From assembly GCF_016808335.1 (NCBI RefSeq), contig NC_053146.1, positions 39,366,470 through 39,430,469 on the forward strand: a stretch of 64,000 nt of DNA, written 5' to 3'. A model generated the notes under the pieces. The model saw nothing but the letters and a program-made list of their open reading frames with translations. It ran no database searches and had not been told where the DNA came from. This stretch comes from Panicum virgatum (lineage: Eukaryota; Streptophyta; Magnoliopsida; Poales; Poaceae). Position numbers and translations under genes: made by a program. The stretch's first letter is position 1, and the number at the start of each line of letters is the position of its first letter. This document shows, piece by piece, positions 22,801-33,859 of the stretch.

Positions 22801-22950
22801 ACTGGGAGTTGGAGATGACAGGGTGAGGCGGTGGAGGCGGGAGCTGAGGTGTCCTAGGGTTTGGACATGTGCGGCGGAGGAAACGAGAGAGAGCTAGGAG
22901 GCAGACGGGCGAGCAGGGATGCTGGGAAGAGGGCGGACCGCGGACGTGAG
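19885..22950. other. AT-rich insertion with GC-rich end; no gene recognised
   Basis: This lies between blocks B and D of duplication copy 1 and is absent in copy 2. About 19.9-22.05 kb is AT-rich without a plausible ORF. It holds a direct repeat of AAAGGATGTGTTTCATTCAG at about 20767 and 20800. The 22.05-22.93 kb part is GC-rich. Open frames there on both strands (for example minus 22051-22695) are Arg/Pro/Ala-rich, and each frame is equally open, so I do not call a gene. The region probably belongs to a large transposon ending near 23105. Confidence 0.45.
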
Positions 22951-23105
22951 CGGATGCGCTACTAGAATGGATAAAAATTTCGGGTCTGAAGTTGTTTTAC
23001 GCGAGACGCGGGTTGCTGCAACGCGTCTCCGATAAATCGCAGATGCTTGTTTTCTACACGCGTCTTGAATGGGTTATCATTGGAGGCGCGTTTTGATTTT
23101 CTAGA
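22951..23105. mobile_element. Probable CACTA-like right terminus
   Basis: Repeated ACGCGTCT/AGACGCG words occur several times (GCGAGACGCGGG, CAACGCGTCTCC, ACACGCGTCTTG, GGAGGCGCG), ending at TTTTGATTTTCTAG directly before the duplicated block D. Such subterminal repeats next to a CTAG end resemble grass CACTA termini. The matching left end was not found. Confidence 0.4.
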
Positions 23106-23139
23106 AGCCTAGGAGAACATATCGTAGTACTGCAAGCAG

Positions 23140-23280
23140 CTAGCCCTAGCTATTAGGAAGCAAAGCTCCGTCCAATGGGTGGCGACCAAGCAAGCTGCTG
23201 CGTTGCATCGTCGTCGTGTCGTGCCAGCCGGCCAGTTGGGGTACGGTTTTTATTTGAGACACGGTGTTCCATTGTAGGTG
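23140..23280 (+). repeat. Segmental duplication block D, copy 1
   Basis: GCAGCTAGCCCTAGCTATTA, GGAAGC, TTGCATCGTCGTCGTGTCGT and CCAGTTGGGGTACGG also occur at 25635-25730, just after the MITE there. The two copies follow blocks E and B in the same order. Confidence 0.75.
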
Positions 23281-23844
23281 CGCCGCCGGTCATGTGAAAA
23301 ACGAGTTCTTTATATGTTGGTGTGGTGGTGGTCTGGGTTCCAGGTCTTTGGATTATTGGACGAAGGATTATTAATATGTACAGAGTTGATCATTGAGTTA
23401 TACAGGATGATTAAATAGCTACTGGACTGCCTGCTGCCAGCATCAATATGTATAAAGTGGCTTTGATCATCCATGCATTGTTGATATGAACATGCATATA
23501 TATGAGGTAAACATCATGTGGGGACCGGCTGGTGAATGCTGGTTAGGCTTTATTTGGTGGTCATGACGCAAGTGATGAACCTGTTTTTTTAGCCCCTACT
23601 GAGATTTATTATTAGATGATGTGGCAGCAGTTAACATATTTTAGCACCTAATTTTTTAGGAGCCGTTAGATATGAAGATCTTTTTTTCTCCTAATAATTT
23701 TTGGCAAGGTTTAAAAACCAGTTTTTCATTATTCTATTTTTGGGTACTCTTGGAGATGCTAACAACCGGTACACAAGTCGGGTGATCCGGAATTAAATAG
23801 GGATTCCTGGCCGGTACATATGCTCACTTCTTTAGTCATGAATA

Positions 23845-25280
23845 ATGCCAAGCATATGTACGCTCCAATATTCAGTGTCGTATTTGACCATCAACGAGAA
23901 TCCCAGCTGGATAATATAATCTGTGTTATTAGTGTCTTACACGTACGCATCCTGGCACACGCTAAATGCTTGAGCCTAAATTGGATCGGATACCGTACGG
24001 AAGATGATCCGATCCTCATCTGCGTGTGGTGGTGGATACAGGGCGGAGCTAAATAGGCTCGGAGGGTGCCTGGGCAGTGGGCACCCACACCAAAATGAAA
24101 ATTCAATGCTAATCATCAAATTTCTATCTTATAAATTAGAGAGCTAGCAGTAGAATCATAAACAGTGCATCCCTCTCGATTCATCGCTAGCTTCGCCCCC
24201 AACAGCCAGGTGTACTCTGTATGTAGTAGCAGGGCATCAAGCAGTTATAAATTAATAAAACTACTGCAACCATTGTACATAAGCAATAAATAAATTAGAA
24301 GCACTACTGGAGATCGATATATACATAGGTTGCAGCGCATCTAATAAGTTGCAGTAGCACACATTCACACAGGCAGGAAGCGACAGTGAAACTGCTGGCC
24401 AAACCCTACGTACGTTGTCCCAAACATGAGCTGAGGTTCAGTAGTTAGCTAGTCTGCCTCTCTTTTTCGGTGTAGCACTACTAGTATATTCAGCAGCAGG
24501 AAGGAAATATCGAACAGAGTCCGAATAATGTAGTCCCAGCCCTATGTTGCTGCTAATCATTCTGTTCAGTTGGCTTGTCAGCCAATCAGACAACAATGCT
24601 TTTTTTACATCAATTTAACATCAGCCACCACCCAGCAGTCAGTCATCAATATTTTCTCTGACAACTAATCAGCACCAGATACTGGCCACAGCCAGCCGAA
24701 CAAAAAGAATATGATCACGCACGCATGTGTAGCTTTCATCCTCGAGCTAGTTTCCTTTTCTTTCCCCCAACCCGGCGCGCGCCACGCGACGGGAGCCGTT
24801 CCCAAGAAATGAAGCGCAGCAGCGTGCGCCGCCGTCGCCCGACGCCACCGCGTTGGCAATCATCACTAGTCGGAATTTGGAAAAGGAGGAGGGCATCGCT
24901 TCTGATTGGAGGCGCGCGCGCCTTCTCTCTCGCATCTTGCTAGCTAGTAGGCTCGCTAGGGCGCGCACACGTCGATGGCCGCCGCGGCCCACATACACGC
25001 GCGACCGCACCGCGTCCGCCGCGGCAAGCGGTCGCGCCCACGACGGCACCACCACCACCATCCGCAGGCCGGCCGGGACGAAGAAAATTCCGCGACGGTG
25101 CGTGCACCGTACGACGCCGTAGCAGTGGCGTCTGGCGCGGATCGGAGTAGCCTAGCCCCACAAAAGGGACCAAGCAAACCCTGGTTGGCTATGGTTTGCA
25201 AGACGACCAGGCTAGCTCCCTGCTGCCAACTGCAAGGCTCAGTGCTCGTCCATCACTGCACCCCGCGTACGCGTAGTACT
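23845..25280 (+). repeat. Segmental duplication blocks E and B, copy 2
   Basis: This is the partner of 16950-17890 (shared segments listed there). This copy is more compact: it lacks the MITE at 17254-17537 and the long insertions at 17.9-19.8 and 19.9-23.1 kb. It has instead a small insertion near 24555-24715. No conserved protein is encoded. Confidence 0.75.
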
Positions 25281-25287
25281 AAGCTTC

Positions 25288-25632
25288 CCACCCCCATAAA
25301 TCCGTAAATAAAAAAACCGTCACGTCAAATGTTTCAATACATATATATGCATAGAGTACTAAATGAAGTCTATTTACAAAACTTTTTTGCATAGATGGAC
25401 TGTAAATCGCGAGACGAATCTAATGAGCCTACTTAATTCATGATTTACAACAGTAATGCTACAGTAATCATCTGCTAATTATTGATTAATCATAGATTAA
25501 TTAGCATCATTAGATTCGTCTCGCGTTTACAACCCATCTGTGCAAAAAAATTTGTAAATAGACTTTATTTATTACTTCAAATTAGTAAGATTCTAATGCA
25601 AAAAAAATTTGCGCTGGAACTAAACAGAGCCT
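25288..25632. mobile_element. MITE, grass GTTTAG family, copy 2 (left end decayed)
   Basis: It has the internal pair CGAGACGAATCTAATGAGCC and TTAGATTCGTCTCGCG, and a right end GGAACTAAACAGAGCC. The left terminal text is degraded. It is followed immediately by block D, so it inserted at the B/D junction of duplication copy 2. Confidence 0.75.
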
Positions 25633-25634
25633 AA

Positions 25635-25750
25635 GCAGCTAGCCCTAGTTATTAGGAAGCAAGCTGCTGCATTGCATCGTCGTCGTGTCGTGCTGCCAGC
25701 CGGCCAGTTGGGGTACGGTTTTAATTTAAGACAGGGTGTTTCGCTTCGCA
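25635..25750 (+). repeat. Segmental duplication block D, copy 2
   Basis: This is the partner of 23140-23280. It follows the MITE at 25288-25632. Confidence 0.75.
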
Positions 25751-25818
25751 GTCGCAGGAGTTCACTCACACTTCACTTGTAGGTGCGCCGCCGGCCATGT
25801 GAAAAACGACTTCTCAAT

Positions 25819-26080
25819 GGCTGTGTTTAGTTCCCCTGAAAAGCGAAAAAACACTGCAGCACACTGTAGCACGTTTTGTTTGTTTGTGGTATATATTGTC
25901 CTACTATGACCTAACTAGGCTCAAAAGATTCGTCTCGCAACGTACATCAAAACTATGCAATTATTTTTTTTATTTATCTACATTTAGTACTCCATGCATG
26001 AATCATTTACTACATTTAATATTTCGATGTGATGGAGATGTGATATTTTTGTGGGGTTTTGTGGGACCTGAACACAGCCT
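25819..26080. mobile_element. MITE with GGCTGTGTTTAG ends
   Basis: About 260 bp with ends GGCTGTGTTTAGTTCCCC and GGGACCTGAACACAGCC (inverted, imperfect). The interior has AGCACACTGTAGCACG and AGATTCGTCTCGCAACGT. It is related in style to the GTTTAG MITEs but is a different family. Confidence 0.7.
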
Positions 26081-26639
26081 ATATATAGTTGCACCATGCC
26101 TGGGTTAGCCCACAGAATTACCAGAGCAAACTACGACTTGAAGCGTCTACTAAAAAGCTAGTCGTTTCTAGTGGTCCAGATGCACCAAGTCATGAGGACA
26201 ATCATTTCCATAGCAAAGGGGATCCTAATTAAGCCGTTGCCAAATCTGTTTGAAGATGTTGGGGCTGATCTTGTAGAAGCCATGCATGTATATTTGTTTT
26301 CCTTTTTGTTGCGCAACCTGTCACACTACTAGCTTGCTTGCTGCGCTCGATCGGGGAGAATTCGTCATCGGTTGTACAGAATTAATTTTATGGCTGAGAC
26401 CGACAGTGCGCAAATGATATGACCTGTGTCTCCATCGCGCTTAACAATAAATAATTAATTAATGCTCACGAAATCAGCAGCCGTCTTATAATAACAAACA
26501 GTAATAATAATTAGTATAACCATGTCATGTACATGTTTGCGCAGAATTGTAGATCGTAGGTATATAATAGCCAAGCTTAATTACGTGTAGCCGCGAAAAG
26601 TACCTTATTCCTTTTTTTCTGAAACAAAAAAGTACCTTA

Positions 26640-27369
26640 TTCCTTTAACTGGGACGAACGAAGGAAACGAAAGACGCGTTGATGTAACACAAAAGCGCAC
26701 CTTTCAGCGTTGGGAAAATAGTAGAGTTGATCCCTTGTCCCGTTGTTTGCCTTTTTTTTTGTTTAATTTGTTTCAGTAGCTTGTTGATCCATGCGTCCAC
26801 CTAAAAGCCATGTCCTTGGTGCATGTGCTTTATTTAGTGATGTCGAGCTTATCCGGAGTCTGTACCTTAGCTTTCTCACTCCGCTAGCTAGCTAGCTAGC
26901 TGCAGTACCTGTCTCTAGATCTTCTGCTTGTCATCAAGCTGTGGAATAATAATATTGGTGCAGTGGCTGTGTTACCTCTTACTAGTAGATAGTAGTACTA
27001 CGTATATATAAAGCCAGGCCAGTTCGGCGATTCTTGTTAGAGAACTTCGTTTATTTACCCCTTAAATTAGTTTGATACTTACTGAATCTTCTATGCTTTT
27101 TTGGTTCGACATAAACTTTAAACCATACTGATGAGTTGAAACTTGAAATCATAAGATGTCTCCGTTGCCACCAGGCGCGCGGCACCACAAATATATAGGT
27201 ACAAATTAAATTCAAATAGGTACAAATTAAATTAAAGTTGGAGAACCAAACAAATCATGGCCACACAGAGGGAGATAACGATAGATCCTCACCACACGTA
27301 GCACAGCCGCAGGAGCATGCGCAACTGTTTCCGTCATCATCATCAGTTTATATTTGCAGCAGCACTTCA

Positions 27370-27437
<68 letters not shown>

Positions 27438-27720
27438 CGTCATGCGTTCGTCATCTGCTGATGTAATCACCCTCCCTCCCATCAACGCGTAATGGTCCCG
27501 GTCAGCTTCCACGTTGCTTCGCCAATGGGAGCACGGAGCAGGACAGCTCGTCTGACTTCACCCCTCCTCATCTCCACCACTAGTTTTATATTCTTTCTAG
27601 AAGAACTAGGAAAACTAGTTTTATCTGTTATCCCTCCAGAAACGGTTCTCAAGCTGCTACCTCATCAAGAGAGAAGCTTTTCTGTTAAGCGCGATACCGG
27701 TTCTGCAAGAAAAGCGGTTG
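26640..27720 (+). repeat. Segmental duplication blocks F and A, copy 2
   Basis: This is the partner of 13240-14000. Between F and A lies a (TA)n microsatellite (about 27376-27435). The 84- and 87-codon open frames here have no domain and are not conserved in the other copy. Confidence 0.7.
27376..27435. repeat. (TA)n microsatellite, about 60 bp
   Basis: An uninterrupted TA run preceded by CTCTCTA. It separates blocks F and A of duplication copy 2 and is likely length-variable. Confidence 0.9.
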
Positions 27721-28689
27721 TAGGAGAAGTGATGAGACAAAAAAAAAAGTGGTGACTAGCTTCAGTTCGCCACAAAAAAGAAAAACAAGAGAGTGTGAAC
27801 GACCTTTCCTTTCATGATTTCTTAATTTGAACTACCCCAAAAATTGTAGATTCGTTTGACAATATTACTCAAAAAGCTGTGCGTTATGATAATAAAAAAA
27901 CACGCAAGTATCTAATTTTAAATAAGGCTGAGAACAGGAACAGTACATGCATGTTGCTCAACAAAGTTATTTTTGTTTGCAGTGGCGATTACAAATGAAT
28001 TAATTTCCCATTCTGACAGAAGCTACTACATACTATACTGAGGCCTATACTAAGACAACATAGAAAACTCAGCATCAGAAGAAATGACAGAGAACACATA
28101 GTCTGAGGTAGCTACCACTAAGACACTAAATAATGAAGCTTACTGCGTGCATCAACGGCATCATGGCTGCGGCATCCTACCCCCATAAAAAGAACAACAA
28201 CATATGGATACATAAGTTTGCGAGCCCAGTAGTAGTATCTTTAACTTAACGACAATGATATAAATCTTAGTTTGTTATTACTTCTTCAAAAATGAAAGTT
28301 TAATCGCCCACTGGATCAACGATTGAAACAGCTATAACTAATGTGGTTTCTGTTCAAGCATGCCAAGGGGCAGGTTTGATTCAGTCCTCATCTGGGGCAA
28401 CTGGCCTTAAAAATGTCCGAGGATATCGGCCTACGATTCTGATGACAAGTGAGAGTGGACTAATAATGGCTCTTTCTTCTTTAAGTTGTATCGAAAAGGT
28501 GTGATGCCATGTGCCTGTGTAACCAAATAATTAGCTTTACTTTAGAACTTCTGACACTGCTGATTCTGATACCGTGGTGCAAGATTGAAGGCCGACATGT
28601 ACATTGATCAGGCCAGGGTGTTGTGCAAAAGTGCCATCACTCATCGGGGAACAACTCGTACCATTTGTTTCCAAATGATACTGCTGATG

Positions 28690-28980
28690 AACATCTGGAT
28701 TTGTTGCAGTGGGATAATGAACATAAAATTTGTAGGTGTGTATATATGTGTAAATTGAAGAGTCCTAAACTGGCAAAACTGCGGCTGTGTCATGATCCAA
28801 CTGAATTTTCATACCTGCAGCCAAGTACTTTTCAATGTGAAGCAGCGCCGAAAAAGAGTAGCTAGCGCTTGAGGTCTTACACACAAAATAAAACAAAAGA
28901 ATGCGAAACAATCCTGAAAAGAGTGGTGCAGCGAGATTGCCGACCAAACATGCAGGAAAGCGATGTGCTTGGAACTACAT
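28690..28980 (+). repeat. WRKY-upstream duplication block U, copy 3
   Basis: This contains GAACATCTGGATTTGTTGCA, a GCCGAAAAAGAGTAGCT segment and GGAAAGCGATGTGCTTGGAA, in the order seen at 6885-7200. It lies about 2.1-2.4 kb upstream of the second WRKY start. It is further away than in copy 1 because of a local tandem duplication and insertions at 29.1-30.6 kb. Confidence 0.7.
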
Positions 28981-29171
28981 GGCAAAGTTTTCTTTATTGC
29001 AGATATGAACTAGACAAGATGCATGTATACAACAAACGCCTAAGCATAGGCTTTGGCTGCTTCTGTAGCAAACTTTACTTTAAGAAGTGCCCTGGCTCAA
29101 GGTCTCACGCATCATTTTGACATGATCACAGGATGTAGCATGTGTTTGTCTACTTTATTTCCACGCATCCT

Positions 29172-29500
29172 TAGGCCTTGTTTATTAGATCCCAAAATTT
29201 TACACCCAAAAACGTCACATTGAATATTTGGGCACATGTATGAAGTACTAAATAAAATTTATTTGCAAAACTTTTTACATGGATGTGTTGTAAATCGCGA
29301 GATGAATCTAATAAGCCTACTTAATCCATGATTTATAACAGTGATGCTACAGTAACCATCCGCCAATTATGAATTAATCATGGATTAATTAGGCTCATTA
29401 GATTCGTCTCGCGATTTACAAACCATCCATGTAAAAAGTTTTGTAAATAGACTTTATTTAGTGCTCCGAAATAGTAAGATTTTCTTCCAAAAATTTACGC
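29172..29500. mobile_element. MITE, grass GTTTAG family, copy 3 (right end decayed)
   Basis: The left end GGCCTTGTTTATTAGATCCC and the internal pair CGAGATGAATCTAATAAGCC and GGCTCATTAGATTCGTCTCG are clear. The expected GAACTAAACAAGGCC right end is not present, so the last bases are degraded. Confidence 0.75.
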
Positions 29501-30244
29501 CAAAATAATCTATACTCTATTCAAGGATTTCGGTAAGGGAAGAAAACTACTACTTCGAGACCAGAATAATGCCACAAGTAGAATAGACATATTTAGAGAT
29601 TTTCTGAGATGAACATGACTTAAATCTTGCATGCAATCTATCACCATGTCACCTATGCTTTTGTAAATATATTCAGGGTAAACCCTACATCTGCATAAAT
29701 TTAAACTATATTTCCAAAAAATATACGAAAGCTTCGCTAAATCCAAACACACAAACAAATAAGTCAAGAAATTATGCGATATAATAACAAATAGTAAGCT
29801 ATAGCATCTTCAATTTTTCGTTCAGATTTTTCAGGCCCCATGCTGCGAGGAGGCAGCAACGTCTGGGTTCCCACAGTGATGCCGATCTCTTTAAACATCT
29901 AGATCTAGTGCCAATAATATAAAAGGTATATAACATCGCTATATATATCATCATCATCATCAGCGGAGGATTATACAGCGGCGGACGTTTCTTTTGAAGT
30001 GACCTCAAGGTCTCACAAATTTCCACACATCACAGGATGTAACATGCGTTACGTGGTCCCCACGAATTTATTTGCATCGAGACCGTTAGAAAATTAAAGT
30101 GACCCCAGAAAACCATATACACATATTTAGATACATATTTGCTTGTTTTAACAACCTCGCAAATCTATCATTTTCAAGGTTAGACTTGGAAAATATTTAC
30201 ATAAGCTCAAACAATCTCCAAACGAAATATTACAACACCACCAG

Positions 30245-30545
30245 CCAAATTAAAAAAAAAACTTGACCTGCGGGGGTAAGACCGCCCCCACGGCATTGTT
30301 TGAGAGATAAAATGACCTTCCCACAACAGACCAAGAAAACCCCCGAACCCCTGCCCCACCCGTACACTGGGCCCGTCGCCTTGTGAGTTAGGCTGGGCTC
30401 CATAGTGCTTTGGACATGAGGCAGACGAGGGGGTTTTTTTACCCGTATGCGGAAATTCGTCCCGATCAGGGATCGAACCCACAACCTGCGGGGTGCCGTT
30501 AAGAAAGTAAGAAACACATCACTATGGCTGAACTGCACCATACAC
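30245..30545 (-). mobile_element. tRNA-derived SINE candidate
   Basis: On the minus strand a perfect RNA polymerase III B box (GGTTCGATCC, 30479-30470) is preceded at the right distance by a weak A-box-like GGTGCAGTTCAGCC (about 30534-30521). The body of about 220 bases ends in a run of ten T (30261-30250). It sits in unit 2 of the local duplication and is missing from unit 1, consistent with an insertion. It could instead be a tRNA relic. I cannot assign a named SINE family. Confidence 0.55.
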
Positions 30546-30782
30546 ATAGCACCAACATCTTCAGCTTTTTTGGGGTTCAGATTTCCGGGTCCCATTCCTG
30601 CCATGACGCACTAACATATGGGTTCCCACGGTGATGCCGATCTCCCCGTCTCCTAGCATCAACCAACCATCACGAAAGCCAGTCCCCGGCTATCCCATGG
30701 ACCATGGGCGCTCCCAAACGAAGCGTCCCAGAAAGCTGGCGTCGCCAGGTCTCTCTCTCTCCCCCCCCCCCCCCCCCCTCGC

Positions 30783-30857
30783 ATACGTGTTCCGTGTCCA
30801 GAGCGCCTGCCCCATCCGACATGGCATAGCAGCTCAGTAGCTGCGCCCAATCAGGCC
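30783..30857 (+). promoter_or_regulatory. Conserved WRKY promoter module, second copy
   Basis: ATACGTGTTCCG (30783-30794), GACATGGCAT (30818-30827) and GCCCAATCAGGCC (30845-30857) are exact matches to the module upstream of the first gene, in the same order with slightly different spacing. A (CT)n-C18 tract lies just before it (30751-30778). A TATA-like CTTTAAAAGA follows at 30924-30933. Confidence 0.55.
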
Positions 30858-31076
30858 GCAGTCGCCACCACGCTCGCCGGCCAAATCCTTCTCGGCCTCG
30901 CCGGAACGACGCGCTTCGGGTTTCTTTAAAAGAGCCGCCCTCCCCTCCCTCTTGGTGTCACTCACCACAACCCAACTCCCTCTCCCTCCCCCCGCCGGTC
31001 ACGCCCACTCGCTCCTTCCTCGTCGAGCGACGCATTCTAGCTACCAGCGTCTAACGGGCTGCGCACGGCGAGGTCC

Positions 31077-32465
31077 ATGGAGAGCGCCGACGGCAGCAAT
31101 GGGGCCGGCGGCGGCGGCCTGGTGGTGACGGAGCTGAGCCACATCAAGGAGCTGGTGCGGCAGCTGGAGGTGCACCTCGGCGGCGGCTCGTCGCACGAGC
31201 TCTGCAGGCACCTCACCACGCAGATCTTCTCCATCACCGAGCGCTCCATCGGCATCATGACCGCCTCCTCCGGCCTCGACGCCGCCGGCGCCCGGAAGCG
31301 GGCCGCCGGGCTCGCCTCGCCCCTCCCGGCCACGCCCACCAGCGACGTCGCCGACGGGCCTTTCAGGAGCACCAAGAAGAGGTGAGCGCCTGAGCGCCTG
31401 CTGATCAACGAATCCATCATCAGGTGGTGTTCAAGTTGCTAAATTTGTCGAGCGATCTGCAGGAAGGTGATGGAGAAGAGGAAGCACCAGGTGCGGGTGA
31501 GCTCGCCCGGCGGAGGCGCCGGCGAGAACCCGGTGGACGACGGCCACAGCTGGAGGAAGTACGGCCAGAAGGAGATTCTTGGAGCCAAGCACCCAAGGTT
31601 AGTTGGTGTGCTCTTCTCCTTATCTTTCCCGGAGCCCAATCTGCACGTGTGTGTTTCGGATGGTGTGGCTGTCTGTCCTGTCCTTTCTCAAAGTTGTAGC
31701 CTGCCTAGCTTTCATCTCTTCCTGAAATGATTGCCTCCACTTGCAACATAGGAATAGTGGCAGGTATATGCTACAATCTTTCGATTGGATTGGTGATGCC
31801 AGTTCGTGCCAATCCTTCACCGAATTCACTATTTCACCATCAAAATTTTCTCCCTTTTTTTGCCTGAACAAGAAACTGTGGCTGATCTGAATCGTACGGA
31901 AAATTTCAGGGGCTACTACCGCTGCACGCACCGCCACTCCCAAGGATGCTTGGCGACGAAGCAGGTGCAGCGCACCGACGAGGACCCGGCGCTCGTCGAC
32001 GTCATCTACCACGGCGACCACACCTGCGTCCAGAGGCCGGCGGCGGCAGGCCAGGGCCAGCCGCCGGAGCACAACCCGGACGCGAGCAGCTTCCTGCAGA
32101 GCCTCACCGCGGGCCTCTCGGTGAAGACCCAGGGGCTGCCGGCCCTGGCCGCGGACCCGCAGGGCTGGAGCGCCACCGCGCCGTTCTACTTCTCCTCCTC
32201 GACGCCGGCGAGCGTGCGCCCGGCGACGGCAGAGCGCAGCCCGTTCTCCGCGCCGTCGACGTCGGAGAACTGGGGCGTGTCGCCGGCGACCTCGGACTCG
32301 AACCACGTCGCGCCCTACCTGCCGTTCGAGGACGCCGAGTGGCGGGGCCGGAACGAGCTCCAGGAGGTGGTGTCCGCGCTCGTGGCCGCCAGCGCGCCGC
32401 CGGCGCCCGCCGTGGACGGCCTCGACGAGCTCCTCGACATTGACATCGCGAGCTTCTTCGCGTGA
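31077..32465 (+). CDS. Group III WRKY transcription factor (second copy), 331 aa
   Basis: Three exons, 31077-31381, 31463-31597 and 31910-32465, with GT...AG introns of 81 and 312 bases at exactly the same codon positions and phases as in the gene at 8216. The product is a nuclear W-box binding regulator. It has the N-terminal SHIKELVRQLEVHLGG helix, WRKYGQK in exon 2, and a C-X7-C-X23-H-T-C zinc finger in exon 3. The C-terminal SPFSAPSTSENWG, SPATSDSN and DIASFF blocks match the paralogue. Differences concentrate in the Gly/Ala-rich linker and the region between zinc finger and C-terminus. The frame is intact, with no stop or frameshift. Function beyond the DNA-binding class is inferred from the family only. 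Confidence 0.94.
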
Positions 32466-33859
32466 TCCGCGCGCGCAGAGGATCGTAGCTGATGAAGAAT
32501 AGGGAGGGAATCGAAGCAGCTGATGTGATGTGACCGCCCCTCTGGGCTCTGGGCGTTCGTCCAGGAACAGAGGAGGGAAGAGCACGAGAGCTCTGCTTCC
32601 TGGGTCCATGCCGGCGTCAACCGTAGGAGATGAGACTCATGAGAGTAGTGGTTGCTTTTTTTTTAACCAACTTTTTTGTTGGTTTTTTCCTTCTTCTTCT
32701 GAGAGTGGTGTGTTGCATTGTATTATTATTTTTTGTGTCAAGGAAAAAATAAAGATCCTTCGATGTTTCGAACCATCAGAGAATTGTCCATTATCTTAAT
32801 CATTAGTAGTATTGTTCGTGTCCTACATTCTCAGCAATAAAACCTGGTCAGATCTTGGAAGATCATATATTTGACAAAGATTAATCCATGAGGTTCATTC
32901 TAAATAGATAGCTTCTCTTCTCTATCATTACAGGCCGGACAGGAAACCTATTTGCTGCTTTCGATAATAAATAAATAGATAGCAATGACTTCTCTGTAGC
33001 TCACTTGTACTCCATATACTCCAAACAACACTCTCCTAGCTAGCCATAGCTTTCCTATCTTGTCAATTTTAAAACTAAAATGTATTAGAGGGCCGAAATA
33101 CATCTTTTACAAGCCTTAACTAAGATGAATATAGCAAGTCTACTAACACTCTGACATCTATATTACGTACCTATTGACTACTTTATTGGAAGAATATAAT
33201 CATTTATATGGTCTTCTATATTGAATCAAGGAACCTATGTTTGTATAATTTCATCGAATATGAAATGTGTTAGATGCTATTTGTCTCAATTTATTCAGCG
33301 TGATTTATATTCTTGCATACACATACTGTTTTACAATGTTTGCCAAAGTGCAACGAGCAAATACCTTTGGAAGATTGTTCATTCATGAACAGAAAAGTAT
33401 GGACTCTTCTCTCTCAAAAGTAGAAACTAATATGAGCCCATCTGAAATTTAAACGTGCTCCCTTGAGCCAAACAGCTGTGCCATTCTCAGACACGACCAG
33501 GGGAGGGGAGATTGGACCGAGCAAATGCCTTTCACTGTCATGCTAACACATCAATATGAAGGTTAGTAAAGTAAGTCGTCCGGTCTGAGAATGTTCCAAA
33601 GATCCAAGAAAACATATCTTCTCAAAGCGATAAAGCTAACAAAACGTCCAGAACACGTCGAAGGCCCCTGCTTTAAACACTCTGTTACTGGTAAAAGCAC
33701 CAGGTCAATATGAAATCAGAACCACAAAGCTGGGAGTAGTCCTCATCACTAGACTACTGGGAAACTGTTGCACTCCCTGTCATTGTCGTCCAGGAAGAAG
33801 CAACTGGAAGAGCGCATGGGTTCACATTTGATGCATCGACAGCTATATCCTCTTTATCG
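32466..33859. other. Convergent intergenic region: WRKY 3' UTR and cytochrome b5-like 3' UTR
   Basis: The left 250 bases are the 3' UTR of the WRKY gene (similar to that after the first copy). The right part should hold the 3' UTR of the minus-strand cytochrome b5-like gene, which ends at 33860. Between them I see only AT-rich unassigned DNA. Confidence 0.5.

Larger units (their letters stand above)
29098..30645 (+). repeat. Local tandem duplication in second WRKY promoter
   Basis: Two units of about 0.75-0.9 kb. Unit 1 starts with CAAGGTCTCACGCATCA (29098) and ends with GGGTTCCCACAGTGATGCCG (near 29884). Unit 2 starts with CAAGGTCTCACAAAT (30006) and ends with GGGTTCCCACGGTGATGCCG (near 30640). 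CACAGGATGTARCATGYG follows each start, and weaker matches lie between in order. Unit 1 carries a MITE and unit 2 the SINE candidate, so the duplication is older than both insertions. Confidence 0.65.

Noticed and set aside
27238..27492. 84-codon frame with a Tyr-Ile repeat
   Set aside because: It is a translation of the (TA)n microsatellite.
30207..30604. 91- and 124-codon minus-strand frames
   Set aside because: They overlap the SINE candidate, whose B box and T-run explain the sequence better. No domain.
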